Positions 1-8,537 of a stretch of DNA of 45,851 nucleotides are shown here, piece after piece. Position 1 is the first letter of the stretch, and each line of letters starts with the position of its first letter. Source of the stretch: an uncultured Dorea sp. (GTDB lineage: Bacteria; Bacillota; Clostridia; Lachnospirales; Lachnospiraceae); the NCBI GenBank assembly GCA_910589275.1, contig CAJUTH010000030.1:1-45851 (forward strand), given 5' to 3'. The notes beneath the pieces were generated by a model. It saw nothing but the letters and a program-made list of their open reading frames with translations. It ran no database searches and had not been told where the DNA came from. The translations under genes and the position numbers were made by a program.

Positions 1-1353
1 CCGGATACTGATAGTCTTCCTTAAATATTCTGTAAATATCTTTTCTACATTTTCCGCATCTCCATTCTGCAGGGCATCACAGAAACGGGTCAGCATCTCC
101 CCGTCTTCCCGAACATTCTCCTTAAAAAATTCCATGATCTGCGTTTCAAAAATATCCCGGATTTCCAAATTAGGAATTACCAGTTTCATAAGTCTCCCCT
201 CTGCTTTCCCCCTCTTCGTCAGATACCCTGTGGTAAAAAGCAGACTCCACATATTGTCAATTGTCTCATAAATCTCCGGGTATGTGAGTTCCTGATGAAT
301 TTCCTTCGTAATAACCTCACCTGCCAACAGGTTCTCAATCTCCCGTTTGGTCACAGCATTTGCCGACTCTTGAATAAACCGTTTCACCGCATCATTGCTG
401 CTGGTATTAACCCAGTAATTCTCCGGCTGTGCATCTTTATCATCCAATAATGAATCACAGTAATTTAAAACATCCCAAGGACAATATACATCTACATTGC
501 CAAAATGATATCCATCATACCATTTCTTTGCTATATCATAACAATCCGGATGTCCATAATATTCCAAGAGCCTCCTCACTTCTGTATCTGTAAATCCAAA
601 ATACTCATCAAACCGTACATCCGTAACAGAACGCACCTTTAGGTTATTGAGTCCAGTAAAAATACTTTCTTTTGAAATACGAAGGCATCCGGTCAGCACA
701 GCAAATTTTAAGCTGCTGTTTGTCTTCAGCGCCTCTCCAAGCAGATTCCGGATTAAAGAAATCATCTGATCATAGTATCCGTTTGCATGAGCCTTTGCCA
801 ACGGGACGTCATATTCGTCAATCAGTAGGATAACCTTTGTCTCATGATGCTTCTCCAACAATTCTGATAATACTCTTAAGCTATCACCCAATATTGCTTC
901 CGTCATATTATCATCCAGAAGTTTTCGGTAATTCGCTTTATCTTGTTCATTCAGTGCATCGCTTTCCAATAGATAGTACGCTTTCAAAACCGCCCTTTTT
1001 ACAAGCAGAACTGCTCTTTCAAATGCTGTTTCAAAGTTAAGCGCATCAATTCCTTTTAATGAAATAGATACAACTGGATATTTTCCCATATATTCTTCAC
1101 AAATTGCTGTTTCCTTTGAAATTTTCAATCCCTCAAAAATACTTTTATCTCCATTCAGTGAAAAAAAATGTTCCAACATGCTCATATTCAACGTTTTCCC
1201 GAATCTTCTGGGACGGGTGAACAGATTTACTTCACCCCAATTATCAAGAAGTTCTCTGATGAACCCGGTTTTATCAATATAATAAAAATCTTCTGAACAA
1301 AGTTTTTCAAAATTATCAATTCCTATGGGCAGTTTCTTCTTTCTCACTTCCAT
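1..1353 (-). CDS. AAA-ATPase-like protein with DUF1703 region, partial
   Basis: The C-terminus lies beyond the left edge; about 451 residues are visible. It resembles the predicted AAA-ATPase family (PF09820) that usually carries a C-terminal PD-(D/E)XK-like DUF1703 domain. Seen: an opening LPIGIDNFEKL, then YYIDKTGFI, a P-loop-like RPRRFGKT around residues 47-54, a Walker B-like VILLIDEYDVPLA, and the WYDGYHFG motif typical of the family. The start at 1353 (ATG) follows a GGAAG stretch; an in-frame ATG at 1365 is an alternative. Such genes occur in multiple copies in gut Bacteroidetes and Clostridia. Their role is not established, and mobility or defence has been suggested. It looks AT-rich. 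The family call is firm; the function is open. Confidence 0.8.
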   Translation of the reverse strand, partial: MEVRKKKLPIGIDNFEKLCSEDFYYIDKTGFIRELLDNWGEVNLFTRPRRFGKTLNMSMLEHFFSLNGDKSIFEGLKISKETAICEEYMGKYPVVSISLKGIDALNFETAFERAVLLVKRAVLKAYYLLESDALNEQDKANYRKLLDDNMTEAILGDSLRVLSELLEKHHETKVILLIDEYDVPLAKAHANGYYDQMISLIRNLLGEALKTNSSLKFAVLTGCLRISKESIFTGLNNLKVRSVTDVRFDEYFGFTDTEVRRLLEYYGHPDCYDIAKKWYDGYHFGNVDVYCPWDVLNYCDSLLDDKDAQPENYWVNTSSNDAVKRFIQESANAVTKREIENLLAGEVITKEIHQELTYPEIYETIDNMWSLLFTTGYLTKRGKAEGRLMKLVIPNLEIRDIFETQIMEFFKENVREDGEMLTRFCDALQNGDAENVEKIFTEYLRKTISIR

Positions 1354-1477
1354 TTTCTTCCACATCCCTTCCATCCACAAGCGTTTTTCCTGCAATAATT
1401 TATTTCCAACTACATTATAACAACTAAACAACGGCATTTCCATAAAAATTCCAATGCATGGTTTCCCATTTTGCAAT

Positions 1478-4078
1478 CTATCTTTGCCATTTCTTCATTC
1501 TTAATATTTCCCCACCTTCTACCTCTACTATTATTGCCCCATTTTCCTGCGTCGAGTATACCTTGCTTCCAACATCTGCAAGCCTCTTTACTGTTTCTTG
1601 GTGCGGATGCCCATATCGGTTCTCTTGTCCCGCCGATATGAGTGCATACGCAGGCCGGACCAGTTGGAGAAATCCCTCCGTTGATGAGTTTTTTGAACCA
1701 TGATGCGCCACCTTCAGAACTTCCCAAGTACAATCCAGATAGCTTTCCTCTAACTGTTTTGTAAGCTGTCTTTCTCCTTCTTCCTCCACATCTCCAGTAA
1801 AAAGCATATCGAATTCTCCATACCTTACTGCCAATACCATAGATGCCTCGTTACCTAGTTCTAGCCCTGTTCTGCCTGTCCCCGGCACAGTATTTCCCTT
1901 GCTTGATTCGGCGTCTTCTGATTCTATCCCCATATTTCCCGGCTGTATACATGTGATCACCATCTCTCCTTCCCTAATACTCTGTCCCGGTTCTATCACC
2001 GCTACACGGATTCCATGATTTCTTGCTTTTCCTGCCAATTCTTCCAAAGCCTCATCCCACACCTCCTTCACCGGTAGAACCAATGTACCAATCTTCACAC
2101 CGATATTCTGTCTCTCAATCAGTTCTTCCACACCGTTCATATGATCGCTGTCGCCATGGGAGATCAGCACATAATCAAGCCTGCCGACTCCTTGTGACTT
2201 TAAGAATGGTTCCAGCCTGTACTGTCCCACCTTCTTCACGTCACTACTCCCGCCATCAACCAGATAGGTATTACCCTCCGGTCCTTTCATAAAAATTCCG
2301 TCTCCCTGCCCCACATCCAGAACTACAGTCGTAAGTTTCCCCGCCTCTCCAAAACGGGTGCTTAAAATCACAATTCCCACTACCCACAAAAAAAACACAG
2401 CAATTTGTTTCTTTTTCCTGTTTCGCCAATCCGCTTGACTGCCTTTTCCCGCCTGTTCTTCTTGCGTCTTCACTGATAAGATCATATATCTCAGCCAAAT
2501 CAACCCAGAAAACAGAAAAACATAATATACCGCAATCTGCCATATCTCAGGTCTTCCGATCACAAGCCTCGCTCCCGGCAGACCAAGTGTTATCTCACAA
2601 CTCGCCTTATAAATCCACAAGATTTTACTACATATCCAAAACAGTATTGCGGACACAGGAGCAAACCACAACGCCAACAGGCTTCCTGCCATTCCCAAAA
2701 ATAATAATACGGACATCAACGGGATTACAAAGAGATTCAGAACAAAAGAATAGAGCGGAAATTCATAGAAATAATAGAGCAGAATAGGAAAGATGACCAG
2801 ATTGATACCGACACTGGCCGTCAGTCCCTGTAATATTATCTGCCATACATACTCCCAAAATCTCATGAAATATACAAACAGAGGACCATCTTTCATATGT
2901 TGTTCCGGGGAACTCTGCAGCCTCCTTGTCTTCATCTGTTGTCCATTGTTATATAATGTACACACAGATATGCCTTCCTGCACCACCGCCAAAATCGCAA
3001 ACACCGCCCCAAAGGACAGCCAGAATCCGCCGTCATACAGACTGAGCGGCCGCCACACTAACACCACAACCGCCGCCACAGAAAGCGCCGTCGGCGCATC
3101 ATAATGCCGCCCGGCCATATCCGCTCCCACACGGAATAAAAACATCGTAAGCGCCCGCACTGCAGACACGGTAAACCCAATCATAAGGATATATAACATC
3201 AGAAACAAGATGCCAAACGCCCCTCCAACCGGATAAGATCCGGTAAGTCTCCGCAAAATCTTATAGATCCCGATTCCGATAAAAGATAAATGCAGCCCCG
3301 AAATCGCCAAGATATGTGCCATCCCATTTACTTGGTACAATTCCTTTACTTCCCCATCTATCTGCCTTTTTTCGCCCAAAAGAACCGCGCATAATATACC
3401 CCCGTCCTCTTCTCCTGCTGCGTCCATCAGCAAGCTTTTCCATCTTAACCGAAAGTTATATAAACTATTCTTAAACCTATCGATTTCCCCATTTACACAT
3501 TGAACCTTATCGCTCCAAAGGTATGCAGCAATTTTCCGAGTTCGGTAATAAAGCTTCTGTGAAAATCCGCCAGGATTCCTCTCTTCTTCAAAAAACTCAA
3601 GCTCTCCGGACGCTTCTACTATATTTCCCAGCCGAAGTTTCTGCCCGCTGCTTTCATATATGATCACATAAGGTTCCTGAACGCTTTGCTCCTGATGGCT
3701 ATCCTTCTGATTACTATCTTTTTGATGGCTATCCTTCTGATTACTGTCTTTTTGATGACTATCCTTCTGATGATTTTCCTTCTGATAATTTTCCTTCTGA
3801 TCTATTTGATCTTTCTGATTTTTTTGATCCTTTTGATTATTCTGATGCTTATGATTATTCTGAAGCTTATGATAACTAATAGAATTATTTTTAAGATATA
3901 GCATTTGATAATCTGACGCCTGTTCTATCTGATAAATCTGCCCTCTTACGAGTACCTGCGTCCCTTCCGTAATCCGTTCCTCTGAGGGAAAAGAAAAATA
4001 CTTTTTCAAAAAAGTATCCTTTCCCCAGTGAACGCCAATAAAAATTGCAAGCAGAAAGAATAGGCACATTGAAAACAA
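1478..4078 (-). CDS. comEC: ComEC/Rec2 family DNA-uptake channel protein
   Basis: This is the membrane channel that carries single-stranded DNA across the membrane in competence. Of 866 residues, the N-terminal part has a membrane segment and an OB/DUF4131-like region. The Competence domain (roughly 225-510) includes GMAHILAISGLHLSF at 252-266 and many hydrophobic helices. A C-terminal metallo-beta-lactamase-like domain (about 583-866) has DVGQGDG, SHGDSDHMNG (His641, Asp645, His646) and AHHGSKNSS. The start is probably TTG at 4078; an in-frame stop at 4115 blocks a much longer form, and ATG at 4069 is an alternative. Residues 72-134 are a low-complexity K/Q/D/S/N/H insertion. It is last in a run comEA, response regulator, kinase, GerMN lipoprotein, comEC. 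Confidence 0.93.
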   Translation of the reverse strand: MFSMCLFFLLAIFIGVHWGKDTFLKKYFSFPSEERITEGTQVLVRGQIYQIEQASDYQMLYLKNNSISYHKLQNNHKHQNNQKDQKNQKDQIDQKENYQKENHQKDSHQKDSNQKDSHQKDSNQKDSHQEQSVQEPYVIIYESSGQKLRLGNIVEASGELEFFEEERNPGGFSQKLYYRTRKIAAYLWSDKVQCVNGEIDRFKNSLYNFRLRWKSLLMDAAGEEDGGILCAVLLGEKRQIDGEVKELYQVNGMAHILAISGLHLSFIGIGIYKILRRLTGSYPVGGAFGILFLMLYILMIGFTVSAVRALTMFLFRVGADMAGRHYDAPTALSVAAVVVLVWRPLSLYDGGFWLSFGAVFAILAVVQEGISVCTLYNNGQQMKTRRLQSSPEQHMKDGPLFVYFMRFWEYVWQIILQGLTASVGINLVIFPILLYYFYEFPLYSFVLNLFVIPLMSVLLFLGMAGSLLALWFAPVSAILFWICSKILWIYKASCEITLGLPGARLVIGRPEIWQIAVYYVFLFSGLIWLRYMILSVKTQEEQAGKGSQADWRNRKKKQIAVFFLWVVGIVILSTRFGEAGKLTTVVLDVGQGDGIFMKGPEGNTYLVDGGSSDVKKVGQYRLEPFLKSQGVGRLDYVLISHGDSDHMNGVEELIERQNIGVKIGTLVLPVKEVWDEALEELAGKARNHGIRVAVIEPGQSIREGEMVITCIQPGNMGIESEDAESSKGNTVPGTGRTGLELGNEASMVLAVRYGEFDMLFTGDVEEEGERQLTKQLEESYLDCTWEVLKVAHHGSKNSSTEGFLQLVRPAYALISAGQENRYGHPHQETVKRLADVGSKVYSTQENGAIIVEVEGGEILRMKKWQR
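3677..3862 (-). repeat. Minisatellite encoding Gln-Lys-Asp-rich repeats inside comEC
   Basis: The DNA encodes repeated five-residue units of the type HQKDS/NQKDS, preceded by degenerate QKDQ, QKEN and NQKN versions, covering ComEC residues 72-134. A 30-bp unit (two pentapeptides) recurs nearly identically around 3695-3780. All units keep the reading frame. The repeat interrupts the N-terminal OB-like region between YLKNNSISY and EPYVIIYESSGQ. Confidence 0.9.
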
Positions 4079-4114
4079 TATTCTTTCTTTTATATACTTT
4101 TTTATTTCTATAAC

Positions 4115-5026
4115 TTATTCCTCCACAATTTCCATATTTCTCTCAAATGGTTTGTCTAACGCAAATTCCCCTTCTAGCTTCACATCTGGATCCCCATTAA
4201 TGGAGATCTGTACCTGACTGCAGTTCCCGCCTTCTATAATCGAATTTACCAAGGAATATACCGCTAATTCCGGACTTGTTATGGGAGTTTTTGCAAGAAA
4301 TCCTTCATTTAAATTCACATAGCAGATATCATCCTTAATCAAAACGCTCAATAGCTTCGTTTCTGCAGGAATCACCGCAAGTCGTCCCTCTATTTCCGGT
4401 CCTTTAATCAGTTGCTCCACTATTGCTTTTTCTAATGTCATATAACTGTTATAGCGCAGTACAACTTCTGTTTTCACAAGGCTGGATCCTGATGAATCTG
4501 CGAAATAAAGCGTAACATTCTCCTGCTGGTAGGAATTTAACGCCGTTCCTGTATTCTGTACAAAGTCGTCCTTCCGCATATATCCCACCGCTTCGCCATG
4601 GTTATTCTCCAACGGTTTTCCTTTTACATAAAACTGAATCAGATATACCTCTTCAATCTGTGTCATCGATTCAACCACCGCCGCACGGAGAAGCACCTCT
4701 TCCGATTTATTCAAAAGCTCATACTCCTGACTAAAATAGAGATCCAGCCGGTTCCCCTCAATCTGATAATCCGTCACAAGAACATCTGCAGGAATCGCAG
4801 ATGTACATTTTACTGTATCTTTAGGTTTTCTTAACCGTTCAAGCACTTCTTCAATACGTTCAGAAATCTGATCCGATTTCCAATTGTAGCTTTCCGTCGC
4901 CAGAGCTGTCCCCTCTGTGTTCAGATAATAAATCTGTATATCGCCCGCCTCTTCCTTCTGCCCGCATCCTGCCGCCGCAAAACAGCAAATAACAAACAGG
5001 AAAAAAGTACTGACATAAGCTTTCAT
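4115..5026 (-). CDS. Lipoprotein with two GerMN domains
   Basis: A predicted membrane-anchored lipoprotein of 303 residues. The start at 5026 is chosen because GGAGGG stands seven bases upstream and the product opens with a lipoprotein signal peptide: MKAY, a hydrophobic core and the lipobox AAGC (Cys21). Two GerMN repeats follow, about residues 30-150 (IYYLNTEG ... LDLYFS) and 170-285 (VTLYFADSSG ... CYVNLNEGF). GerMN domains are known from GerM, a sporulation/germination lipoprotein of Bacillus. Lying directly behind a sensor kinase gene, it may be a partner or target of that system, but this is inference. Its stop codon is about 36 bases before the comEC start. Confidence 0.85.
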   Translation of the reverse strand: MKAYVSTFFLFVICCFAAAGCGQKEEAGDIQIYYLNTEGTALATESYNWKSDQISERIEEVLERLRKPKDTVKCTSAIPADVLVTDYQIEGNRLDLYFSQEYELLNKSEEVLLRAAVVESMTQIEEVYLIQFYVKGKPLENNHGEAVGYMRKDDFVQNTGTALNSYQQENVTLYFADSSGSSLVKTEVVLRYNSYMTLEKAIVEQLIKGPEIEGRLAVIPAETKLLSVLIKDDICYVNLNEGFLAKTPITSPELAVYSLVNSIIEGGNCSQVQISINGDPDVKLEGEFALDKPFERNMEIVEE

Positions 5027-5110
5027 CGCAATCCCTCCATCCATACTTATTGAACTGCTAATGTCCGTTAAGGTATAGCATTTTAACCTAACCCAGCATG
5101 AACCCAAGCC

Positions 5111-5141
5111 GCTATTTGCGGCCTAGAAGGCCGCTCATAGC
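5111..5141. repeat. Palindromic intergenic element (GGCC hairpin)
   Basis: Nested inverted repeat: outer arms GCTAT/ATAGC, inner arms GCGGCC/GGCCGC, loop TAGAA. The outer arm extends to GCCGCTAT/ATAGCAGC with one wobble. The layout (CTATT, GGCC hairpin, GCTCATAG) matches the unit at 35280-35316, so both look like copies of one family. It lies between the sensor kinase and the GerMN gene. Confidence 0.75.
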
Positions 5142-5159
5142 AGCAGATCTAATACAGCT

Positions 5160-6605
5160 TTAGCCTGCATAAGTAATTGGAATCCTCACAGAAAAAGTGG
5201 TTCCCTCACCGGGCTGGCTGAACACCTTAATCGCTCCTCTATGCATTACCACCACATTTCTCGCAATAGAAAGTCCAAGTCCGGTACCTCCGATTTCACG
5301 GGAATGGGATTTATCTACCCGGTAAAATCTCTCAAAAATATGCTCCGTCTCTTCTTCCGGAATGCCGATTCCCGAATCCGCAATCTCAATATAAAAATAT
5401 TTGTGGTCTGCATTCAGGGATACATGCACCCAGCCTTTTTCACTATTATATTTTATCGCGTTTTCCACGAGATTCGTCACTGCCAGAGACAGCTTTACCT
5501 CATCAATCTCTGCGGTAACCGGCCGAAAACTCTCATATACCACTTCAATATCGGCATCCGCCGCAAGAGGCTGCAGACGTTTTAATATTCGTTCAATCAC
5601 CTCATTGATGTTCTCCGACTTAATATTCATATCCGCCGCAGTCTTGTCCATTTTCACCAATGCCAGCAGATCATTGATAATCTTATTCTCACGCTCAATC
5701 TCCTCCGACAGGTCTCCCATAAATTCCCGATACAGTTCAACTGGAGCATCTTTCTGTATAAGGATAGAATCTGACAGTACCTTCATGGATGTCAGAGGCG
5801 TTTTCAATTCATGAGACACATTCGACACAAATTCCTGTCTGGATTCATCCAAGCTCTTCAACCTGCCCAGCATCTTATTAAATGCATCTGAAATCAGCCC
5901 TGTTTCTTCATAAGTATATACATGCAGATAATCCGTATTATACCCGTCCGTCAAATCTCCAATCGATTTGGTAATCTTAGCAAAGGGACGCACCATAACT
6001 GTTCCCAGAAAAATTGCCGCCGCCATAACTACCAGAATAATAATCAATTCCGCAATATTTGCCTTCTTTCCAAGCAGCGCCTTAGTCGCTGCAATCGTAT
6101 CTGTTGAGACGCTCACCAGCATTACGCCGAGAATCTGTTCCTCATCTTCTGTCTTGATAGGCGCGGCAACTTCTATAAAACGGTTCTTTCCATCATACCG
6201 GCTTACTACCTCTCCCCGGAAACTGTTCATCACATCCTCTGATACGATGGTCTTGCCCTTTTCCAGATTATAGGTATCCTCTACAATGCAAAAATCATCG
6301 TTAACCACCATAATCCGCCCATTATAAATATTCGATAGCTGAATTAACTCTGACTGAATAATCTCGGAAACCCCATTTTCCAAGTAATGGGAACTGCTAA
6401 GCTGATTACATAGAATCGTACATTGATTTTGTATCTCTGCAGTCCGTACGTCAACTGCCCTTTTCTCATAGCTCTCAAGAACCATTGCTTTCATCACCAC
6501 GCATGGAATAATGCCCACCAGCATTAAAAGCAGTATGATGTAAAAGCGCAGGCTCTTGAAAAACTTGAATTTGATATACCGTCTAACCCCTAAAATAATA
6601 ACCAA
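5160..6605 (-). CDS. Membrane sensor histidine kinase (HAMP-HisKA-HATPase)
   Basis: A two-component sensor of about 481 residues. TM1 is near residues 21-41, followed by an extracytoplasmic sensor loop of about 140 residues, TM2 near 185-205 and HAMP to about 258. The HisKA box SHELKTP has phospho-accepting His265. The HATPase region has LVENAIKYN (N box), DSGIGIPEE (G1), ERFYRVDKSHS (F box) and GGTGLGLSIARN (G2). The frame stays open to 6725, but that part overlaps the response-regulator C-terminus out of frame and is not credible. TTG at 6605, right after GGGGAG, is the best start seen, though the spacing is poor; the true start may be a few codons away. It resembles PhoR/ResE/WalK-type kinases. 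It pairs with the overlapping regulator upstream. Confidence 0.92.
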   Translation of the reverse strand: MVIILGVRRYIKFKFFKSLRFYIILLLMLVGIIPCVVMKAMVLESYEKRAVDVRTAEIQNQCTILCNQLSSSHYLENGVSEIIQSELIQLSNIYNGRIMVVNDDFCIVEDTYNLEKGKTIVSEDVMNSFRGEVVSRYDGKNRFIEVAAPIKTEDEEQILGVMLVSVSTDTIAATKALLGKKANIAELIIILVVMAAAIFLGTVMVRPFAKITKSIGDLTDGYNTDYLHVYTYEETGLISDAFNKMLGRLKSLDESRQEFVSNVSHELKTPLTSMKVLSDSILIQKDAPVELYREFMGDLSEEIERENKIINDLLALVKMDKTAADMNIKSENINEVIERILKRLQPLAADADIEVVYESFRPVTAEIDEVKLSLAVTNLVENAIKYNSEKGWVHVSLNADHKYFYIEIADSGIGIPEEETEHIFERFYRVDKSHSREIGGTGLGLSIARNVVVMHRGAIKVFSQPGEGTTFSVRIPITYAG

Positions 6606-7272
6606 CTCCCCACTTTGTATAGACATACTTCGGATCGCTTGGATGCTGTTCAATCTTCTCTCTGAGCCTGCGGATATGTACATCCACTGTTCTGGCATCG
6701 CCGGGATATTCATACCCCCATACAATATTCAAAAGATTCTCCCTGCTGTATACCTTATTCTGATTCATAGCAAGCAGCTCTAACAGGTCAAATTCCTTTG
6801 CCGTCAGATTCACTTCCTTTTCTCCGACAAAGACCCGTCTGCTCTCGCAGTCAATCTTCATACTTCCCTTCTGAATCACCCGGCCGCTGTCGCTTCCCCC
6901 AGTCTTCCTGCCTACCCTGCGCATGATCGCTTTGATCCTTGCTTTTACCTCTAAAATATTGAAAGGTTTCGTTATGTAATCATCCGCGCCGTATTCCAGA
7001 CCCAGAATCTTATCCATATCCTCTCCCTTTGCCGTAAGCATAATAATCGGGACATCCGAATACTCACGAATCTGCCTGCACACCTCAAAACCGTCGATCT
7101 TTGGCAGCATAATATCCAGAAGAATCATATCATATTCATTCTCTCTGGCAAGCTTCAGCGCCTCCTCCCCGTCATAGGCACAATCCACCTTCATATCATC
7201 CTGCTCCAAACTGAACCTGATTCCCTTTACAATCAGCTTCTCATCGTCCACAACCAAAACTCTCTTTCCCAT
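6583..7272 (-). CDS. OmpR/PhoB-family response regulator
   Basis: A DNA-binding response regulator of 229 residues. The receiver domain (1-120) shows the acidic pair DDE at 9-11, phospho-acceptor Asp53 in LLDIMLP, MLTAKG and the Lys in TKPF. The C-terminal winged helix (about 130-229) shows LTAKEFDLLELL, VWGYEYPGDARTVDVHIRRLR and the terminal KWGVGYYFRG typical of OmpR-type regulators. The stop at 6583 lies inside the start region of the kinase gene, a usual sign of translational coupling. It lies 8 bases after comEA, so co-transcription with the competence genes is likely. Confidence 0.96.
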   Translation of the reverse strand: MGKRVLVVDDEKLIVKGIRFSLEQDDMKVDCAYDGEEALKLARENEYDMILLDIMLPKIDGFEVCRQIREYSDVPIIMLTAKGEDMDKILGLEYGADDYITKPFNILEVKARIKAIMRRVGRKTGGSDSGRVIQKGSMKIDCESRRVFVGEKEVNLTAKEFDLLELLAMNQNKVYSRENLLNIVWGYEYPGDARTVDVHIRRLREKIEQHPSDPKYVYTKWGVGYYFRG

Positions 7273-7280
7273 ATGTCCCC

Positions 7281-7964
7281 CTATATCACAATATCCTCTT
7301 TAATCTTTTCAAAGGTTCCTTCTTTAATTCCTTCTACCTGCATAAGCTCCTCAATACTCCCAAAACCTCCGCTTACGTCCCGGTATTGAATGATTGCCTC
7401 CGCCTTTTTCTCCCCGATTCCGGTAAGAGTCATCAGTTCCTCTTTCCCGGCAGTATTCAGGTTCACTCTGCCGTCAGACGCTGACTGACCCTCGGCGCCA
7501 TTTCCGCCGGAATCAAGCATCTCCAAACTGCCCGTCTGAACCTCGTCCGCCGATGGAATATAGATACGCTGCCCGTCCGCCACAAGCTCCGCCTGATTCA
7601 CATAATCCCCCGCCGCCGCTTCTGTCAGGCCGCCTGCGGCTTCTACCGCCTGATAGATACGGCTGTCCGATGCAAGCTCATATACCCCCGGAACAGCTAC
7701 CTCTCCGCAGACAAACACGCAGAGCTTTCCTTCCGATTTTTCATTTCCATTTCCTCTAGAAACTTCTTTTCGGATATCTGAATCTTCCTCTGAAAGCTGC
7801 GGCTCTTCTAAGACCGCATCCGTCTCTGACTGTGCCTGCTCGTCTGTCTGCATCTGAATCTCCTCCAGAGAGTCGTTACCACTCTCCTTGCTGCAGCCTG
7901 TTATCAAACAGACAGCCAGCGCCGCTGCCGCTAAGGCCATCATTCTTTTTTTACTGTCCTGCAT
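7281..7964 (-). CDS. comEA: ComEA family DNA receptor (SLBB + helix-hairpin-helix), lipoprotein form
   Basis: The DNA-binding receptor of competence, which holds DNA at the outer face of the membrane and passes it to ComEC. Of 227 residues, the N-terminus has a basic start, a hydrophobic stretch and a lipobox-like LITGC (Cys24). An acidic linker follows, then an SLBB domain (about 78-140, CVFVCGEVAVPGVYEL). The C-terminal HhH pair (about 165-227) contains RVNLNTAGKEELMTLTGIGEKK. The start has a strong AAAGGAGG six bases upstream. ComEA proteins are usually drawn with an N-terminal TM anchor; here the Cys suggests lipidation, which is inference. The com ATPase gene (comGA) and comEB are not in this window. 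Confidence 0.93.
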   Translation of the reverse strand: MQDSKKRMMALAAAALAVCLITGCSKESGNDSLEEIQMQTDEQAQSETDAVLEEPQLSEEDSDIRKEVSRGNGNEKSEGKLCVFVCGEVAVPGVYELASDSRIYQAVEAAGGLTEAAAGDYVNQAELVADGQRIYIPSADEVQTGSLEMLDSGGNGAEGQSASDGRVNLNTAGKEELMTLTGIGEKKAEAIIQYRDVSGGFGSIEELMQVEGIKEGTFEKIKEDIVI

Positions 7965-7974
7965 AAAATCCTCC

Positions 7975-7997
7975 TTTACAGTTGTCGATACTGTAAA
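7975..7997. promoter_or_regulatory. Perfect 8-bp inverted repeat in front of comEA
   Basis: Arms TTTACAGT and ACTGTAAA with a 7-base centre. On the minus strand the right arm ends at the AAAGGAGG ribosome binding site of comEA. It could be an operator or an mRNA hairpin that hides the Shine-Dalgarno sequence; the sequence does not decide between them. Confidence 0.5.
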
Positions 7998-8029
7998 TGC
8001 CCTCCTTATGCCTAGACATAATTATTCTA

Positions 8030-8461
8030 CTATTTCCACTGGAAAATTGCAACTCCTATTAATGCCAATGCCATACCGCCTACTTTGCGCCATTCCAGCG
8101 GTTCCTTATCCACGCCAAACACTCCCAGCAGTTCTATCACATAAGCAACGATTAATTGGGAAATTACAATAAGCAGCGCCGCTTTAGCAGGGCCAAGCTG
8201 CTCCATACTCTTAATCACCGTCCATGTAATGCCGGCTCCAATCACTCCCCCAAGCAGCATATATTTAGGCTCCACCTTGGCAAGCTCCCCAATGGAATCT
8301 CTTCCGGCAAACAGCCATGCAGCCACGCATACCAAAAAAGCGCTGAACTGTACCCAGCCATTGCTGACCCACATACCTGCCGTCTTTGTCACCTGTGTAT
8401 TAAATACACCCTGAATACTCATTAGTGCTCCAGATAATAACGCAATAAAAAAACCAATCAA
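8030..8461 (-). CDS. DMT-superfamily membrane protein, YdcZ/DUF606 type
   Basis: A small integral membrane protein of 143 residues with about four to five hydrophobic helices, matching the size and pattern of the YdcZ (DUF606) family of the drug/metabolite transporter superfamily. It opens IGFFIALLSGALMSIQGVFNTQ and ends LALIGVAIFQWK. The start is TTG at 8461, supported by AGGAGG nine bases upstream; no ATG fits. Members are about half the length of classical DMT proteins and probably work as oligomers. The substrate is unknown. It lies 77 bases behind argB on the same strand and could be a distal gene of the arg operon. Confidence 0.85.
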   Translation of the reverse strand: MIGFFIALLSGALMSIQGVFNTQVTKTAGMWVSNGWVQFSAFLVCVAAWLFAGRDSIGELAKVEPKYMLLGGVIGAGITWTVIKSMEQLGPAKAALLIVISQLIVAYVIELLGVFGVDKEPLEWRKVGGMALALIGVAIFQWK

Positions 8462-8537
8462 TTAGATATACCTCCTTTTCTTTTCCGAAAACAATCTTTC
8501 TACTAGTATATCCAATCACTGGTTTTTTAAGCTCATA

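Noticed and set aside
3686..3901. Plus-strand hydrophobic small protein (Leu/Ile-rich repeat)
   Set aside because: It is the antisense reading of the comEC minisatellite and has no ribosome site.
6606..6725. N-terminal extension of the sensor kinase
   Set aside because: It overlaps the conserved response-regulator C-terminus in another frame and does not look like kinase sequence.
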